A stretch of 64,000 nt of DNA from Azotimanducus sp963663145 (GTDB lineage Bacteria > Pseudomonadota > Gammaproteobacteria > Pseudomonadales > Azotimanducaceae), in NCBI GenBank assembly GCA_963663145.1, contig OY760134.1, positions 2,294,001-2,358,000 of the forward strand, given 5' to 3'. The notes under the pieces were generated by a model. It was not told the origin of the DNA. It searched no databases and saw nothing but the letters and a program-made list of their open reading frames with translations. Positions 27,396 through 36,426 of this stretch are shown one piece after another. Within the stretch, counting starts at the first letter, position 1; each line of letters begins with the position of its first letter. A program made the position numbers and the translations under genes.

Positions 27396-27674
27396 CTACA
27401 CAGACTCCCCGATCCGCTTGCGGAACCGCGTCATCCTGCTCGGATTGGTCGGCGGATCGTGCCGGAAGTACGTTTCCCGGCAGAAGTGTTGCCAATAGGG
27501 AGTCTCGACCCACCCAGACACCACCGCCTCGTCCAAGAGACCGCGGATGTGCTTCGGGTACTGCAGCTTGACCAGTTCGTGCCCCATGTCGATCAGGTTT
27601 TCCAGCCGGTTGCGGGACATGTCGTGGGTTTCGTTCTCCGGGGGCGTTTTAGGCGGCATTTTCCGCTCCGACAT
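27396..27674 (-). pseudogene. IS5-family transposase remnant (N-terminal part, internally deleted)
   Basis: The 92-residue frame contains NLIDMGHELVKL, then LLDEAVVSGWVETPYWQHFC and ETYFRHDPP...MTRFRKRIGE, the pattern at the start of IS5-family transposases. The segment normally found between these blocks (about 35 residues) is missing, and the DDE catalytic domain that should follow is absent. No terminal inverted repeats were found. It marks an old insertion. Confidence 0.7.
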
Positions 27675-27814
27675 TGCAGGGAATCGAACCCGAATTGTAC
27701 CCAGTCCGGCAAAATCAGTCCAGGAAAGCAGGTAAATTTTTACAATATAATCAGTATTTTACTCACTAAAAAGGGGTTTTCAGGGGCGACGAATTCAAGA
27801 TTATCGCTTGCTAA

Positions 27815-28128
27815 TCAGGCTTGCAGCATTCGACGGAGTAGGCGTGTTTGCATGTCACGTCGGCCATCAGCTATCAAGTGCACAAAACGTCCGGTGTTCT
27901 TACCCGATAGATGATGCGATAAGGCTTGAAGAAGATTTCGCGATACTCGCGGATTCCAATGTCGAGCAGTTCCGACGGGCGGACGCCTCGCTCTGGATGA
28001 TCTGCCAATGACTGATACACGCTTTCGATCTGCGCGAGGACATGATCTGCCTGATCAGCTGAGTCGTAGCGCTGGATATCGCCATAAATCTCTTCGACAG
28101 CAGCGGTCACATACACTTGGAAGGACAT
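27815..28128 (-). pseudogene. RelE/ParE-type toxin with a C-terminal frameshift
   Basis: The ATG at 28128 overlaps the antitoxin stop (TGATG). The open frame gives 84 residues (MSFQVYVTAAVEEIYGDI, HPERGVRPSELL, YREIFFKPYRIIYRV) and stops at 27874. Adding one T to the TTTT run just after PDV restores a typical toxin end (ADGRRDMQTRLLRRMLQA) reaching a TGA at 27815. These toxins cleave mRNA or poison gyrase; the exact type is not certain. Losing the last strand and helix would probably inactivate it. Confidence 0.75.
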
Positions 28129-28403
28129 CAAAGGGCTTTTCGCTGCTCCCGCAATCTTGCGACGACATCGGCCGCCAGTTCGAATTGGCCTGACTCGATC
28201 TGCTGTTCGCCCAACGCAAGAATCTTGAGTAGCGACAAGGTCTCTTCCTTCTGCTGATACTCCTCGAATCCTTGCAACACCGCCTTCGCCTCGCCGTTGT
28301 GGGTAATCATGCAGGGCCGCGGATCTTCCTGTAGTGCTCCAATGATCTTCGCAGCATGTGCCTTGAAGTGGCTGATCGGTTTGATGTGTTGCGTGGAAGA
28401 CAT
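28128..28403 (-). CDS. Phd/YefM-family antitoxin
   Basis: The product has 91 residues with a Phd/YefM-type DNA-binding N-terminus (HIKPISHFKAHAAKIIGALQEDPRPCMITHNGEAKAVL when read through, cut here into its key parts: ISHFKAHA, PCMITHNGEAKAVL) and a helical C-terminus for toxin binding. Its stop overlaps the toxin ATG, the classic coupled arrangement. It should repress its own operon together with the toxin. Confidence 0.88.
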   Translation of the reverse strand: MSSTQHIKPISHFKAHAAKIIGALQEDPRPCMITHNGEAKAVLQGFEEYQQKEETLSLLKILALGEQQIESGQFELAADVVARLREQRKAL

Positions 28404-28492
28404 GGATCACAACCGGTAATCGGACGGATTATCGTCTGAATAGAGATCGGTGCGCTCGTACGAGGGCTTGGTGAATTGGTGAAAGTGTGTCG

Positions 28493-30811
28493 CTATTGTC
28501 GCGCAAAGGTTGCCCAGGCTTGGGTGAAGTAGATTTCGGTTCGGCTTTCGAAACCCGAGGCGACTCCGAGCAGGATCCAAGCTCGGCCGTCGGGCGAGGC
28601 GGTGACCGGCGAGGTGATGGCTCCTGCGGGAAACGACTTGCGTTCCCATTGGCGCGTCTGTTCGCAGCGTCGCGAGTTGGCAACATTGCCGAGCACTTGG
28701 GCGTTCTTGCCGCTGTGGGACTGTCCGCCGATGTCGATGTTCATGCGCAGCCAATCGTCCTGATGCTCGGGGAATGGTTCGATATCGGACGCTCCGACCT
28801 TGATCCAAACGCTCTCGCCAGGGGGGCCGCCGGCACCGGCACAGCCAGCCGGGACACTAGTGGCGATCTCGGCACCTGCGGTCACCGCGTAGCGCGCACC
28901 GGGAACGAGGCCACCGACCGATCCCTTGAAGAACATGAAGAGACCGGCGCTGAGATTCTTACCGGAAATGAACAGGCCAGACTCGGAATCGAGTGGCGCG
29001 GGCATGCGCCGGTGCGCGGACTCGAGTTGATAGTGGATTGCGTCACTAGGTGGATAGCCGGAGAAGTCGGCGACGAATCCGTGTGTACCGGCATCGAAAT
29101 TCAACTTGACTGTCTGGGATTCGGCTGCGCCAAGGGATAGGTTTACGAGCTGACCGGCAGGACTCGACAAGAGATTGAGCACCGTGATTGGCTGTTCGGA
29201 TTCGACGGCCAACTGCCAGAGGTCGGTGCCTGTCCCCGCCGGGGTGCCTGTCCCCAGGGTGCCTGTCCCCGCGGAAGCGCCTGTCCCCAAGGTGCCGTCT
29301 ATGCCGTCGGCACCGGACTGGAGATCTTGCGCTTCGAGCGTTCGCGAGGCGCCTGCGGCGAGCTCAAGGCTGGCGGTGCCCATGGCGCTTTCGCCTTGTT
29401 CATCAAGGCCCTTGATGGTCACCTGCACGGATGCCTCGCCGGCATTGACGAGGCGCAGCAGGCTTCCCTGACTTGCATCCCCGCCAAACCAGAAAGCGGG
29501 CAGGTGGTGTGCACCGTCGGTTCGCGGCACCTCGTTGTGCACTGGGGTGAGAAAGCCGTCGGGCGTTTTGACATAGGCCATTGCTTGGATTCGAAGAGCG
29601 CTCGTGAGTTCGAGCCGCCAGTCGCCGGTGCCTGTCCCCATGCCGGTGGGTGTCCCCTTGGCGCTCCAGGCGGTGGGTGTCCCCTTCGCGCTGGCAGTGA
29701 GTCCGAGGCGCAGATTGCCTTGTTCAAGGTCTTTGCTGTCGAAGTGTTTTGATTCGCGCGCGGCGAGGGGAAGGGTCAGCGGGCCGTGCGCGCGTCCCGT
29801 ATCGTCAATCGCCAAGATCGATACTTCTCCGGGGCGATTGGAGCGGTTGATGACCCGCACCAGCCCAAGACGGCCTTGCGCATTTGACGTGGACGGTAGG
29901 AAGGGTATGCGGTGGACCGCATCTGCCGGATGAGCGGGGACAGGCGACAGGTTCGACAAGTAGCCGTTTGGGGCCGCGAGCAGGCTCATGGCCAAGAGCG
30001 GGCGATCCGAACTGATCGCCAGTTGCCACTTACCGACACCGTCGCCGAGCGATCCGACAAGACCGGCCAGGTTGCCGGATTCGATTTCCGCCGCGGACCA
30101 GGTTGCGGCAGCGGCGGCGGGCAACTCAAGGCTCAGCATGCCGACACTCGGATTGCCCGCATCGTCCGTCGCCGCGATGCTCGCCTTGGCCGTGGACTCG
30201 CCGAGGTTGATCAGTCGCAAGCGACTTTCTTGGTCGCGATTGCTGCCTGCATTGAAGGTTGCGATTCGGTGCCCGCCGTCTTCCCAAGTTGCCGTGGCCC
30301 GAATGGGTGCAGCGTGACCATCGCTCATCACCAAGCGGGAGAAGACATCAAAATCAAGCGCGCTCGAGAATTCCAGTCGCCAATCTCCTCGGCCGACGCC
30401 GGTGGCGCCCGCAAGTCCCTTGGCCGAGTTGCCGTTCTCCATATCTAGGGAGTCGAGTTCAATTGATTGCGTTGCACACATGGAAAGCGTCACGGGGCGA
30501 AAGGCATTGCCTTGGTCATCAATGGCGGTGATGGATACCGCGCCCTCCTCATCGGAACGGTTCATGACACGCAGGACACCCAGCCTGCCGAGCGGGTCGC
30601 GGGCCGACGGGAAGTAGGGGATGGTGCGAGCGGTCGTGGTTGTCGAGGCGTCCGTGGTAAAGGGGCCGCACGGGAGGGGTGCTTGGACTATTGTCGAGGT
30701 GGTGTTGATGACGGGATTTGGTGATGTGTTGGAATCTCCACAGGCGGTGAGGAGGGTGGTCAAAACGCCTGCGAGCAGGGCAGTGGTGCGCGCTTTGGCT
30801 TGCGGTTTCAT
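28493..30811 (-). CDS. Lipoprotein with repeated domains shared with the CARDB proteins
   Basis: The product has 772 residues. The signal peptide ends in lipobox LTAC (Cys24). At least four related units of about 120 residues follow, with patterns such as GRLGVLRVMNRSDEEG, AIDDQGNAFRPVTL, DSLDMENGNSAKGLAG and GDWRLEFSS. The same module opens the large proteins at 1-3649 and 42400-47286. A C-terminal beta-sandwich-like domain (about 610-772) follows. In two units the glycine-rich loop is expanded by dispersed repeats that keep the frame (for example TLGTGTPAGTGT and SAKGTPTAWSAKGTPT). The start overlaps the dinG stop by four bases. Function unknown; it is surface or periplasm exposed. Confidence 0.82.
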   Translation of the reverse strand: MKPQAKARTTALLAGVLTTLLTACGDSNTSPNPVINTTSTIVQAPLPCGPFTTDASTTTTARTIPYFPSARDPLGRLGVLRVMNRSDEEGAVSITAIDDQGNAFRPVTLSMCATQSIELDSLDMENGNSAKGLAGATGVGRGDWRLEFSSALDFDVFSRLVMSDGHAAPIRATATWEDGGHRIATFNAGSNRDQESRLRLINLGESTAKASIAATDDAGNPSVGMLSLELPAAAAATWSAAEIESGNLAGLVGSLGDGVGKWQLAISSDRPLLAMSLLAAPNGYLSNLSPVPAHPADAVHRIPFLPSTSNAQGRLGLVRVINRSNRPGEVSILAIDDTGRAHGPLTLPLAARESKHFDSKDLEQGNLRLGLTASAKGTPTAWSAKGTPTGMGTGTGDWRLELTSALRIQAMAYVKTPDGFLTPVHNEVPRTDGAHHLPAFWFGGDASQGSLLRLVNAGEASVQVTIKGLDEQGESAMGTASLELAAGASRTLEAQDLQSGADGIDGTLGTGASAGTGTLGTGTPAGTGTDLWQLAVESEQPITVLNLLSSPAGQLVNLSLGAAESQTVKLNFDAGTHGFVADFSGYPPSDAIHYQLESAHRRMPAPLDSESGLFISGKNLSAGLFMFFKGSVGGLVPGARYAVTAGAEIATSVPAGCAGAGGPPGESVWIKVGASDIEPFPEHQDDWLRMNIDIGGQSHSGKNAQVLGNVANSRRCEQTRQWERKSFPAGAITSPVTASPDGRAWILLGVASGFESRTEIYFTQAWATFARQ
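29225..29294. repeat. GGTGCCTGTCCCC array inside the lipoprotein gene
   Basis: Cores lie at 29225-29237, 29243-29255 and 29258-29270, with a variant at 29276-29288. On the coding strand they are read as alternating Gly and Thr (LGTGTPAGTGT) in a domain loop. The frame is preserved. Confidence 0.88.
29627..29690. repeat. Mixed A- and B-type repeats inside the lipoprotein gene
   Basis: One GGTGCCTGTCCCC core (29627-29639) is followed by two GGTGGGTGTCCC cores (29645-29656 and 29672-29683). They encode KGTPT and GTGT stretches at the same structural loop as the array at 29225, and the frame is preserved. Confidence 0.88.
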
Positions 30812-32961
30812 TGCTCGATGCGGTAGGGAGGGAGGGAGTCGATGATTTCGCGGCCCCAGTTGGTGTTGGCGGCGCGGCTATCCAGGAGGGTGATGCGGCC
30901 GTAGTCGTTTTCATTGCGCACCAGACGTCCGCAGGCTTGGCGCAGCTTCAAGGATGCGTAGGGCAAGGAAAGCACACGAAACGCATCCTCGTTTTGCTCC
31001 TCGTACCATTCGCGCAGCGCCCGCTCAACCGGATCGGTGGGCACCATGAAGGGCAGCTTGGCGATGATCACATGCCGGCAATATTCGTCCGGCAAGTCGA
31101 GGCCCTCGGCAAAGCTGGCCACGCCCATGAGATAGCTGCGCCGACCTCGGTCGATCACCTCCTTATGCATGCGCACCAAGCGTCCGGACGGGAAGGCATC
31201 TTGGGAGAGCACCAGCTTGCGAGACTTGGCAGGCAGGCGCTTGTGGACCTCGGTGAGTTGCCGCCAAGAGGCGAAGAGAATCAGCCCGGACTTCTCTTCG
31301 TTCATGAGTTCGGGCAGCAGGTGGGCGATGTCGTTGGTGTGCGCTTTGAATTCGCGCGGGCTTGCCAGACCCTTGGGTACGGAAAAGGTCACCATGTCGC
31401 GATAGGGAAAGGGACTCTCTATGTGCGCAAATGCCGCCTGCTCACCAATGCCTGTTTCGAGCTTGAAGCTGTTGAAGCTGCCAAGGCCGCGCAGAGTCGC
31501 CGAGGTGCACAGCGCCGCGTAGCATCTCGGCCAGAGGATGAGGTTCAGACGCTCTCCCGGAAACAGCGGTGCGCTGCGCAATCCGAATCGACGCGCCGGT
31601 GTCTCCTTCTTGTCCTGCACCGACCAACGCACACGCTGCTGCGAGGGGACAGGCACCCCTTGCTCATGATCGTCCAATTCGGGGGAAAAATCCCTCATGA
31701 CCACTGCTTGCTCCTGCAAGCCTGAAGTCTGTTCGCGCAGGTCGATCAAGAGCGCCTCGTAGCGACTTCTCGGCTCGTCGGGCGCGAGAGCGTCGAGTGC
31801 AGCCTCCAAGGCATCCGTGACTTTGCATGCTTCTTGCGCCATGACTTGCAGGTGCGCGTGGAGTTCTCCGCAGAGTTCGAGAATTTGCGCCGGCAGCTTG
31901 CCACCATGAAAGTAGCAGAGCCCGGCATCCTGGGTGGAGGACTCAAACTTCAATGCAGAAAGCGCCTTGACCAGCAGGTCCTCCGGTGAGGCCAAGAGGT
32001 TTAAGCGCTCCGCGTAGGATTCGGCCGCTTCGCGCAGTTCGGCATCATCTCCCAAGAGACGCAAGGCGGCTTCAAGGGACTCTCCCACCTCGCCGCCAAA
32101 TCGCCCGAATGCGCCGGGGTCTGCGGCGAAGGATGCCCAGCGACGCGCCTTGTCGGCCAAATTGTGCGCTTCGTCGATCACGGTGATGGCCTCTTCAGGC
32201 AGAGGCAAAATAGCGCCGCCTCCCAAGGAGAGGTCGGCGAGCAGGATGTCTTGATTGATCACCAACAGATCGAATTCCCGTGACGCATCACGCGCCATGA
32301 AAAAGGGACAGGCATGGAAGTGCGCGCAACGGTCCCGCAGGCACCCTACCCGACTGTTGGTCACCTCCCGCCACAAGGACCGAGGCAAGCTCCCAACCCA
32401 GTGATCGCAATCGCCATCCCACTCCCCCGACTGCCAAGCATCGGCAAGTCGCAGCAGAAGCCCACTGCCGTCTTCGGCGGCAGCCTGGGTTTCGTCATCT
32501 AGCTCAGCATCGCCCGCGTCCAGCGCGCCCTCCTTGGCGAGGCGCCCCAACCCGAGTTCGCCTTGCGCTGCGGCGCGTTTCTGATGCAGCTTCAAGGGAC
32601 ACAGATAGCGACCGCGTCCCTTGACCACGCCGGCCTTGATATCGAGCGAGGTGTGTTCGGCGATATTGGCCAGTTCGCGCAACACCTGTTCTTGCAACAT
32701 CACCGTACTGGTGGCGACGATGAGCTTCTTTTCGAGTGCGTCGGCACAGACCGTACCCGCAAGGAGATAGGCGAGGGTCTTGCCTGTCCCCGTGCCCGCT
32801 TCAATGACCGCGAGGCGTGAACCATCGTCTTCTTGCAAGAAGGATTCGGCCATGCGCCGCATCATTTGCCACTGGCCTTGGCGTGGCTCACCTCCCACCC
32901 CTGCGAGCCACTGCCGATAGAGGTCCTCTATGCGGCCAAGGATGTCGTCAGGTTGATTCAT
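30808..32961 (-). CDS. dinG: ATP-dependent DNA helicase DinG
   Basis: The product has 717 residues, typical for DinG. Walker A is EAGTGTGKT (about 54-62), the DEAH box is VIDEAHNLADKARRW, an iron-sulfur cluster region has the cysteines in CLRDRCAHFHACPFF, and the C-terminal helicase domain includes GVASFAEGLDLPD and QACGRLVRNENDYGRI. DinG unwinds DNA with 5'-3' polarity and acts on R-loops and forks. The start overlaps ligA by 14 bases. One A-type repeat (31645-31657) lies in a variable linker, read as EQGVPVPSQQ. Confidence 0.95.
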   Translation of the reverse strand: MNQPDDILGRIEDLYRQWLAGVGGEPRQGQWQMMRRMAESFLQEDDGSRLAVIEAGTGTGKTLAYLLAGTVCADALEKKLIVATSTVMLQEQVLRELANIAEHTSLDIKAGVVKGRGRYLCPLKLHQKRAAAQGELGLGRLAKEGALDAGDAELDDETQAAAEDGSGLLLRLADAWQSGEWDGDCDHWVGSLPRSLWREVTNSRVGCLRDRCAHFHACPFFMARDASREFDLLVINQDILLADLSLGGGAILPLPEEAITVIDEAHNLADKARRWASFAADPGAFGRFGGEVGESLEAALRLLGDDAELREAAESYAERLNLLASPEDLLVKALSALKFESSTQDAGLCYFHGGKLPAQILELCGELHAHLQVMAQEACKVTDALEAALDALAPDEPRSRYEALLIDLREQTSGLQEQAVVMRDFSPELDDHEQGVPVPSQQRVRWSVQDKKETPARRFGLRSAPLFPGERLNLILWPRCYAALCTSATLRGLGSFNSFKLETGIGEQAAFAHIESPFPYRDMVTFSVPKGLASPREFKAHTNDIAHLLPELMNEEKSGLILFASWRQLTEVHKRLPAKSRKLVLSQDAFPSGRLVRMHKEVIDRGRRSYLMGVASFAEGLDLPDEYCRHVIIAKLPFMVPTDPVERALREWYEEQNEDAFRVLSLPYASLKLRQACGRLVRNENDYGRITLLDSRAANTNWGREIIDSLPPYRIEQ

Positions 32962-34969
32962 GCTGATCGAGCACCCGAACGAGCGCTTCCTCGTTCATCA
33001 CCGGCACACCCAAGGACTCTGCCTTGGCGAGCTTGCTGCCCGCGCCCGGCCCAGCCACCAGCTGGTGCGTCTCCTTGGAGACTGATCCCGCCACGCGCGC
33101 ACCGAGTGCCACCAGCCGCGCCTTGGCTTGATTTCTCGTCATGCCTTCAAGGCTGCCGGTCAACACCCAAGTCTCGCCGGCGAGCGGTTTGGCGGAGGCC
33201 GTTGGCATCAATGGATCCCAACGCAGGCCCGCATCGCGCAGTGCCTGAATTTCTTCGGCGTTCGGCGTCTCGAGAAAGAAGCCGGCAATGTGGCCTGCGC
33301 TGATCTCGCCTATGTCGCGCACTTCTTGCAGCGCCTCGACATCCGCCGCCATGAGCGGGTCAAGATCGCCGAAGTGGGTGGCGAGATTGAGCGCGGCGTT
33401 TTCACCGACCTCGCGAATGCCCAGCGCGTAGAGAAATCTCGCCAAGGTTGTCCGCTTGCTTCTATTGATCGCATCGATCAGATTTTGCGCGGAGCGTTCG
33501 GCAAAGCCCTCAAGTTCCATGAGTTGCTCGCGGGTCAAGGTGTAGAGGCTCGAGGGTCGGTGAATCAATCCCGCCACCAAGAGTTGATCGACACGCTTGA
33601 CACCGAGTCCCTCGATATCGAGCGCGAGCCTGGAAGCGAAGTGCATGAGTGCTTCGCGCTGCTGGGCAGGGCAGGTGAGACCACTCAAGCAACGCAAAAT
33701 CGCCTCGCCTTCCGGCCGATCCACCATGCCGCCACAGGAGGGACAGGCACTTGGTGCCTCGACCGTGCGGGCTTCGTCCGGGCGCAAGTCCTTCTGCACG
33801 CGCATGATCTTTGGGATCACATCGCCGGCGCGCAGCAGCCAGACCGAATCGCCGATGCGAAGATCGAGCCGTTCGCTGATTTCATCCATGTTGTGCAGCG
33901 TGACATTGCTGACCGTCACGCCGCCGACGTGCACCGGCTCGACGCGCGCCACGGGTGTGACCGCGCCCGTGCGTCCGACGGAAAATTCCACGTCCAGCAC
34001 GCGCGTAACGGCTTCTTCGGCCGGATACTTCCAAGCGATGGCCCAGCGTGGGCGGCGCAGCATGTTGCCGAGGGTTTGTTGCGCGGCGAGGCTGTTGACC
34101 TTGATGACCACGCCGTCGATGGCGTAACCGAGCATGTTGCGCTCTTCAAAGAGGCGCTCGATATAGCCGCGCGCCGCTTCAAGGTCGGGCAGGTGCTCAG
34201 CGCGGGCGTTGATTGGGAATCCCCAGGCTCGCAACATCTCAAGCGCCTCCGATTGCGAACCGGGTGCGGCGCCGCCCTCTAAGCGTCCGATGCCGTAGCA
34301 GAAGAAGCGCAAGGGGCGCTTAGCGGTCACGCGGGCATCTTTTTGGCGCAGGCTTCCCGCCGCACCGTTTCTCGGATTGACCATCGGGCGTTCGTCGGCC
34401 GCCTCCGCCGCGGCATTGAAGGCGTGAAAATCCTCATCGCGCAGATACACTTCACCGCGCACTTCCAGCCGCGCGGGCGAATTGCCCGTCAATCGCAAGG
34501 GGACACTGCCGATGGTGCGAACGTTCGCCGTGATGTTTTCTCCGGTGTGCCCGTCGCCGCGCGTGGCGGCGCGTTCCAATACACCATGCTGGTAGAGGAG
34601 ACTCACGGCCACGCCGTCGATCTTCGGCTCACAGGTCAATTCGAGCGGGGAGGGATCTTTCAGGAGTTCTTGGGAACGGCGATACCAAGCATCGAGTTCG
34701 GCGGCATCCGAAGCCTTGCCGAGCGAGCGCATGGGCACCTCATGCTGAACTTGAGCGAAGGCATCGTCGGGGATTCCGCCGATGCGCTGAGTGGGCGAAT
34801 CAAGGCTGACGTACTGCGGATGCTTATCTTCGAGCGCTTCTAGATCCGCAAACAGCCGATCATACTCGGCATCCGTAACTTGCGGGTCGTCCAGTACGAA
34901 GTAGGCATGGTCGTAGCGCCGCAGATCCTCTTGCAGGCGCCTTATGGATGCGCCGGGGTCGTCCGCCAT
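32948..34969 (-). CDS. ligA: NAD-dependent DNA ligase LigA
   Basis: The product has 673 residues, the normal size. The N-terminal Ia domain leads to the adenylation motif CEPKIDG with Lys116. The OB domain, a four-cysteine zinc finger (CPSCGGMVD...LRCLSGLTCP), helix-hairpin-helix repeats (LEGFAERSAQNLIDAI) and a C-terminal BRCT domain (ETWVLTGSLEGMTRNQA) are all present. It seals nicks in DNA replication and repair using NAD. It sits between zipA (6 bp gap) and dinG (overlap) on one strand. Confidence 0.97.
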   Translation of the reverse strand: MADDPGASIRRLQEDLRRYDHAYFVLDDPQVTDAEYDRLFADLEALEDKHPQYVSLDSPTQRIGGIPDDAFAQVQHEVPMRSLGKASDAAELDAWYRRSQELLKDPSPLELTCEPKIDGVAVSLLYQHGVLERAATRGDGHTGENITANVRTIGSVPLRLTGNSPARLEVRGEVYLRDEDFHAFNAAAEAADERPMVNPRNGAAGSLRQKDARVTAKRPLRFFCYGIGRLEGGAAPGSQSEALEMLRAWGFPINARAEHLPDLEAARGYIERLFEERNMLGYAIDGVVIKVNSLAAQQTLGNMLRRPRWAIAWKYPAEEAVTRVLDVEFSVGRTGAVTPVARVEPVHVGGVTVSNVTLHNMDEISERLDLRIGDSVWLLRAGDVIPKIMRVQKDLRPDEARTVEAPSACPSCGGMVDRPEGEAILRCLSGLTCPAQQREALMHFASRLALDIEGLGVKRVDQLLVAGLIHRPSSLYTLTREQLMELEGFAERSAQNLIDAINRSKRTTLARFLYALGIREVGENAALNLATHFGDLDPLMAADVEALQEVRDIGEISAGHIAGFFLETPNAEEIQALRDAGLRWDPLMPTASAKPLAGETWVLTGSLEGMTRNQAKARLVALGARVAGSVSKETHQLVAGPGAGSKLAKAESLGVPVMNEEALVRVLDQHEST

Positions 34970-34975
34970 TCGCCA

Positions 34976-35809
34976 CTAGTCAACCAAGTCGGCCTTGTAG
35001 CTGTGCTCGCGAACGCTTGAGAGTGGCTCACGCTTATCATCAAGGAGTTCTCCGTCAAGCTCCAAGGCCAGCTTGCGCGCGAGACCCAGCATGGTGTCGA
35101 ACCGTTGCCGATCAAGCCGACCCCGCACTTCCATGAAGAAGACGAGACCGCGGGTGGTGTCAATATCCATGCGTTCAAGTTCGAAGGTGGCCGGCTCGAA
35201 TGCGTTGACGATCCCGAAGACCTCCTTCTGGTCATCGTCCCTCATTTGAAACACGCCACGTTCGTCGAGCATGCACCCCGCCCTCGTCAGCACACGACTG
35301 ATACCTGAACAACGAAACTCGCCTTGGCTGCGAGCCATGACGTACACCACGAGGACTTGATGTTCTGTCTGAATCTCGACCGCGCCGGCTGGTTCATCTC
35401 TTAGCGGCTTCAATGGCAAATCATTTGATTCCGCGGCACCTGCATCGGCATTCGCTTGAGCGCCCTCCTCGATCAATGTGCCTTGTCGCGATTCGCTCGA
35501 TTCGGCAGTTTCAGTCTCGCTATCTTGCTCTGACTCCGCTTGATCGGGATTTACTTGAGCGGAAGCCCGGTGCTTGGGGTCCCCGGCGAGTATCGGCTCT
35601 TTGCGGCGACCGCCACGACCTTGCTTGTCGTCTTTGTTCGATTGGTGATTGTCGCCAGCCCCCAAATCCCCATAAATATCGCTGGTGGTGATCGTGGTAT
35701 TGCGCTCGAGATCCCTGCGTCGGCGCTTGCTGCCTCGCGAACTCGCCACCGCGAACCCAATCACGCCAACAATCGTGACGCCACCTATGACGAGCAACCA
35801 GAATTCCAT
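34976..35809 (-). CDS. zipA: Cell division protein ZipA
   Basis: The product has 277 residues. One N-terminal membrane helix (LLVIGGVTIVGVIGFAVA) is followed by a basic patch, a charged disordered linker rich in Gln, Glu and Asp, and a C-terminal ZipA domain (about 145-270; QVLVVYVMARSQGEF, GIVNAFEPATFEL, MLGLARKLALELDGELLDD). ZipA anchors FtsZ at the division site. The place between smc and ligA is the known gammaproteobacterial order, although here a small opposite-strand gene lies between smc and zipA. Confidence 0.93.
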   Translation of the reverse strand: MEFWLLVIGGVTIVGVIGFAVASSRGSKRRRRDLERNTTITTSDIYGDLGAGDNHQSNKDDKQGRGGRRKEPILAGDPKHRASAQVNPDQAESEQDSETETAESSESRQGTLIEEGAQANADAGAAESNDLPLKPLRDEPAGAVEIQTEHQVLVVYVMARSQGEFRCSGISRVLTRAGCMLDERGVFQMRDDDQKEVFGIVNAFEPATFELERMDIDTTRGLVFFMEVRGRLDRQRFDTMLGLARKLALELDGELLDDKREPLSSVREHSYKADLVD

Positions 35810-35978
35810 ACTGGGGAGAAGTGTCGGCTTGAAGCGGATTATGACGCTATTTGTAACTTCTGTGCGGATTTCGGGTGGGAGAAAAGGAAATTTGTTCGAC
35901 TTTGAGCGCTGTTTGAGAATAGATGACTATTTCCTACATGGCTACTGGACAATCTCTGAAACGCGCCCGTTCGAAATT

Positions 35979-36027
35979 GTGTTTGATGCTCCTACTCAAC
36001 TTACTTCTGAATTGGAGTATACTCATG
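35979..36027 (+). promoter_or_regulatory. Conserved leader of coiled-coil paralogue A
   Basis: The leader shares TGTTTGAT, then about 29 bases, then GGAGTATACTCATG with the leaders of the two paralogues at 41008 and 61242. GGAG is at Shine-Dalgarno distance from the ATG at 36025, and TATACT also resembles a -10 box. Here that ATG is directly followed by TAA. Confidence 0.6.
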
Positions 36028-36054
36028 TAAGCAGAAGCCAAGACCATCTCGACG

Positions 36055-36390
36055 ATGACAGAGACACTCGAAAGCGCACAGTTCACGAGAGACCAGTCGG
36101 ACGCCTTCATACAGTCCGTGGCGCTGGCAATGGAAACCTTCGCCGTCACGCCCAAAGTCCTCGACGACCGCATGGACAAATTGCGCGGGGAGTGGAAACA
36201 AGACATGACCGATTTGAAGCAGGAGACCAACCATCGGTTCGATGGCGTGGACAAGCGTCTCGACGAGATTCCAAAGCTCCGCGAGGCCATTTACGAACTG
36301 CAACGCAGCCAACTGCGCTATTTTCTGGGCTTCACATTCGTGATGTTCGCGGGCCTCATGGGCATTCTCGGTACAGTTCTCTCGTCCTGA
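36055..36390 (+). CDS. Coiled-coil, tail-anchored protein (CCDC90/DUF1640-like), paralogue A
   Basis: The product has 111 residues from the ATG at 36055. It has a conserved start (TETLESAQFTRDQSDAF), a block FAVTPKVLDDRMDKL, a coiled-coil, and a single C-terminal membrane helix (YFLGFTFVMFAGLMGILGTV). The layout resembles DUF1640/CCDC90-like proteins. In the two paralogues translation begins ten codons earlier at an ATG with a good Shine-Dalgarno sequence; here that ATG (36025) is followed by TAA, so only the internal ATG can give the protein. It lies on the opposite strand between zipA and smc. Function unknown. Confidence 0.7.
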   Translation: MTETLESAQFTRDQSDAFIQSVALAMETFAVTPKVLDDRMDKLRGEWKQDMTDLKQETNHRFDGVDKRLDEIPKLREAIYELQRSQLRYFLGFTFVMFAGLMGILGTVLSS

Positions 36391-36426
36391 CGGAACACCT
36401 CAAGATCGCGGGGAAAAAAGAAGTCC

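Noticed and set aside
27661..27720. A tRNA-like T-arm (GGGTTCGATTCCC on the minus strand) just before the transposase remnant
   Set aside because: Only three stem pairs form properly and no anticodon or D arm fits upstream; too weak for a tRNA or attachment site.
32765..32790. GGGGACAGGCA in dinG looks like an A-type repeat
   Set aside because: It encodes the Walker A residues GTGTGKT that the protein needs, so the match is probably coincidental.
33728..33755. GTGCCTGTCCCT-like sequence in ligA
   Set aside because: It encodes the zinc-finger CPSC residues conserved in the family.
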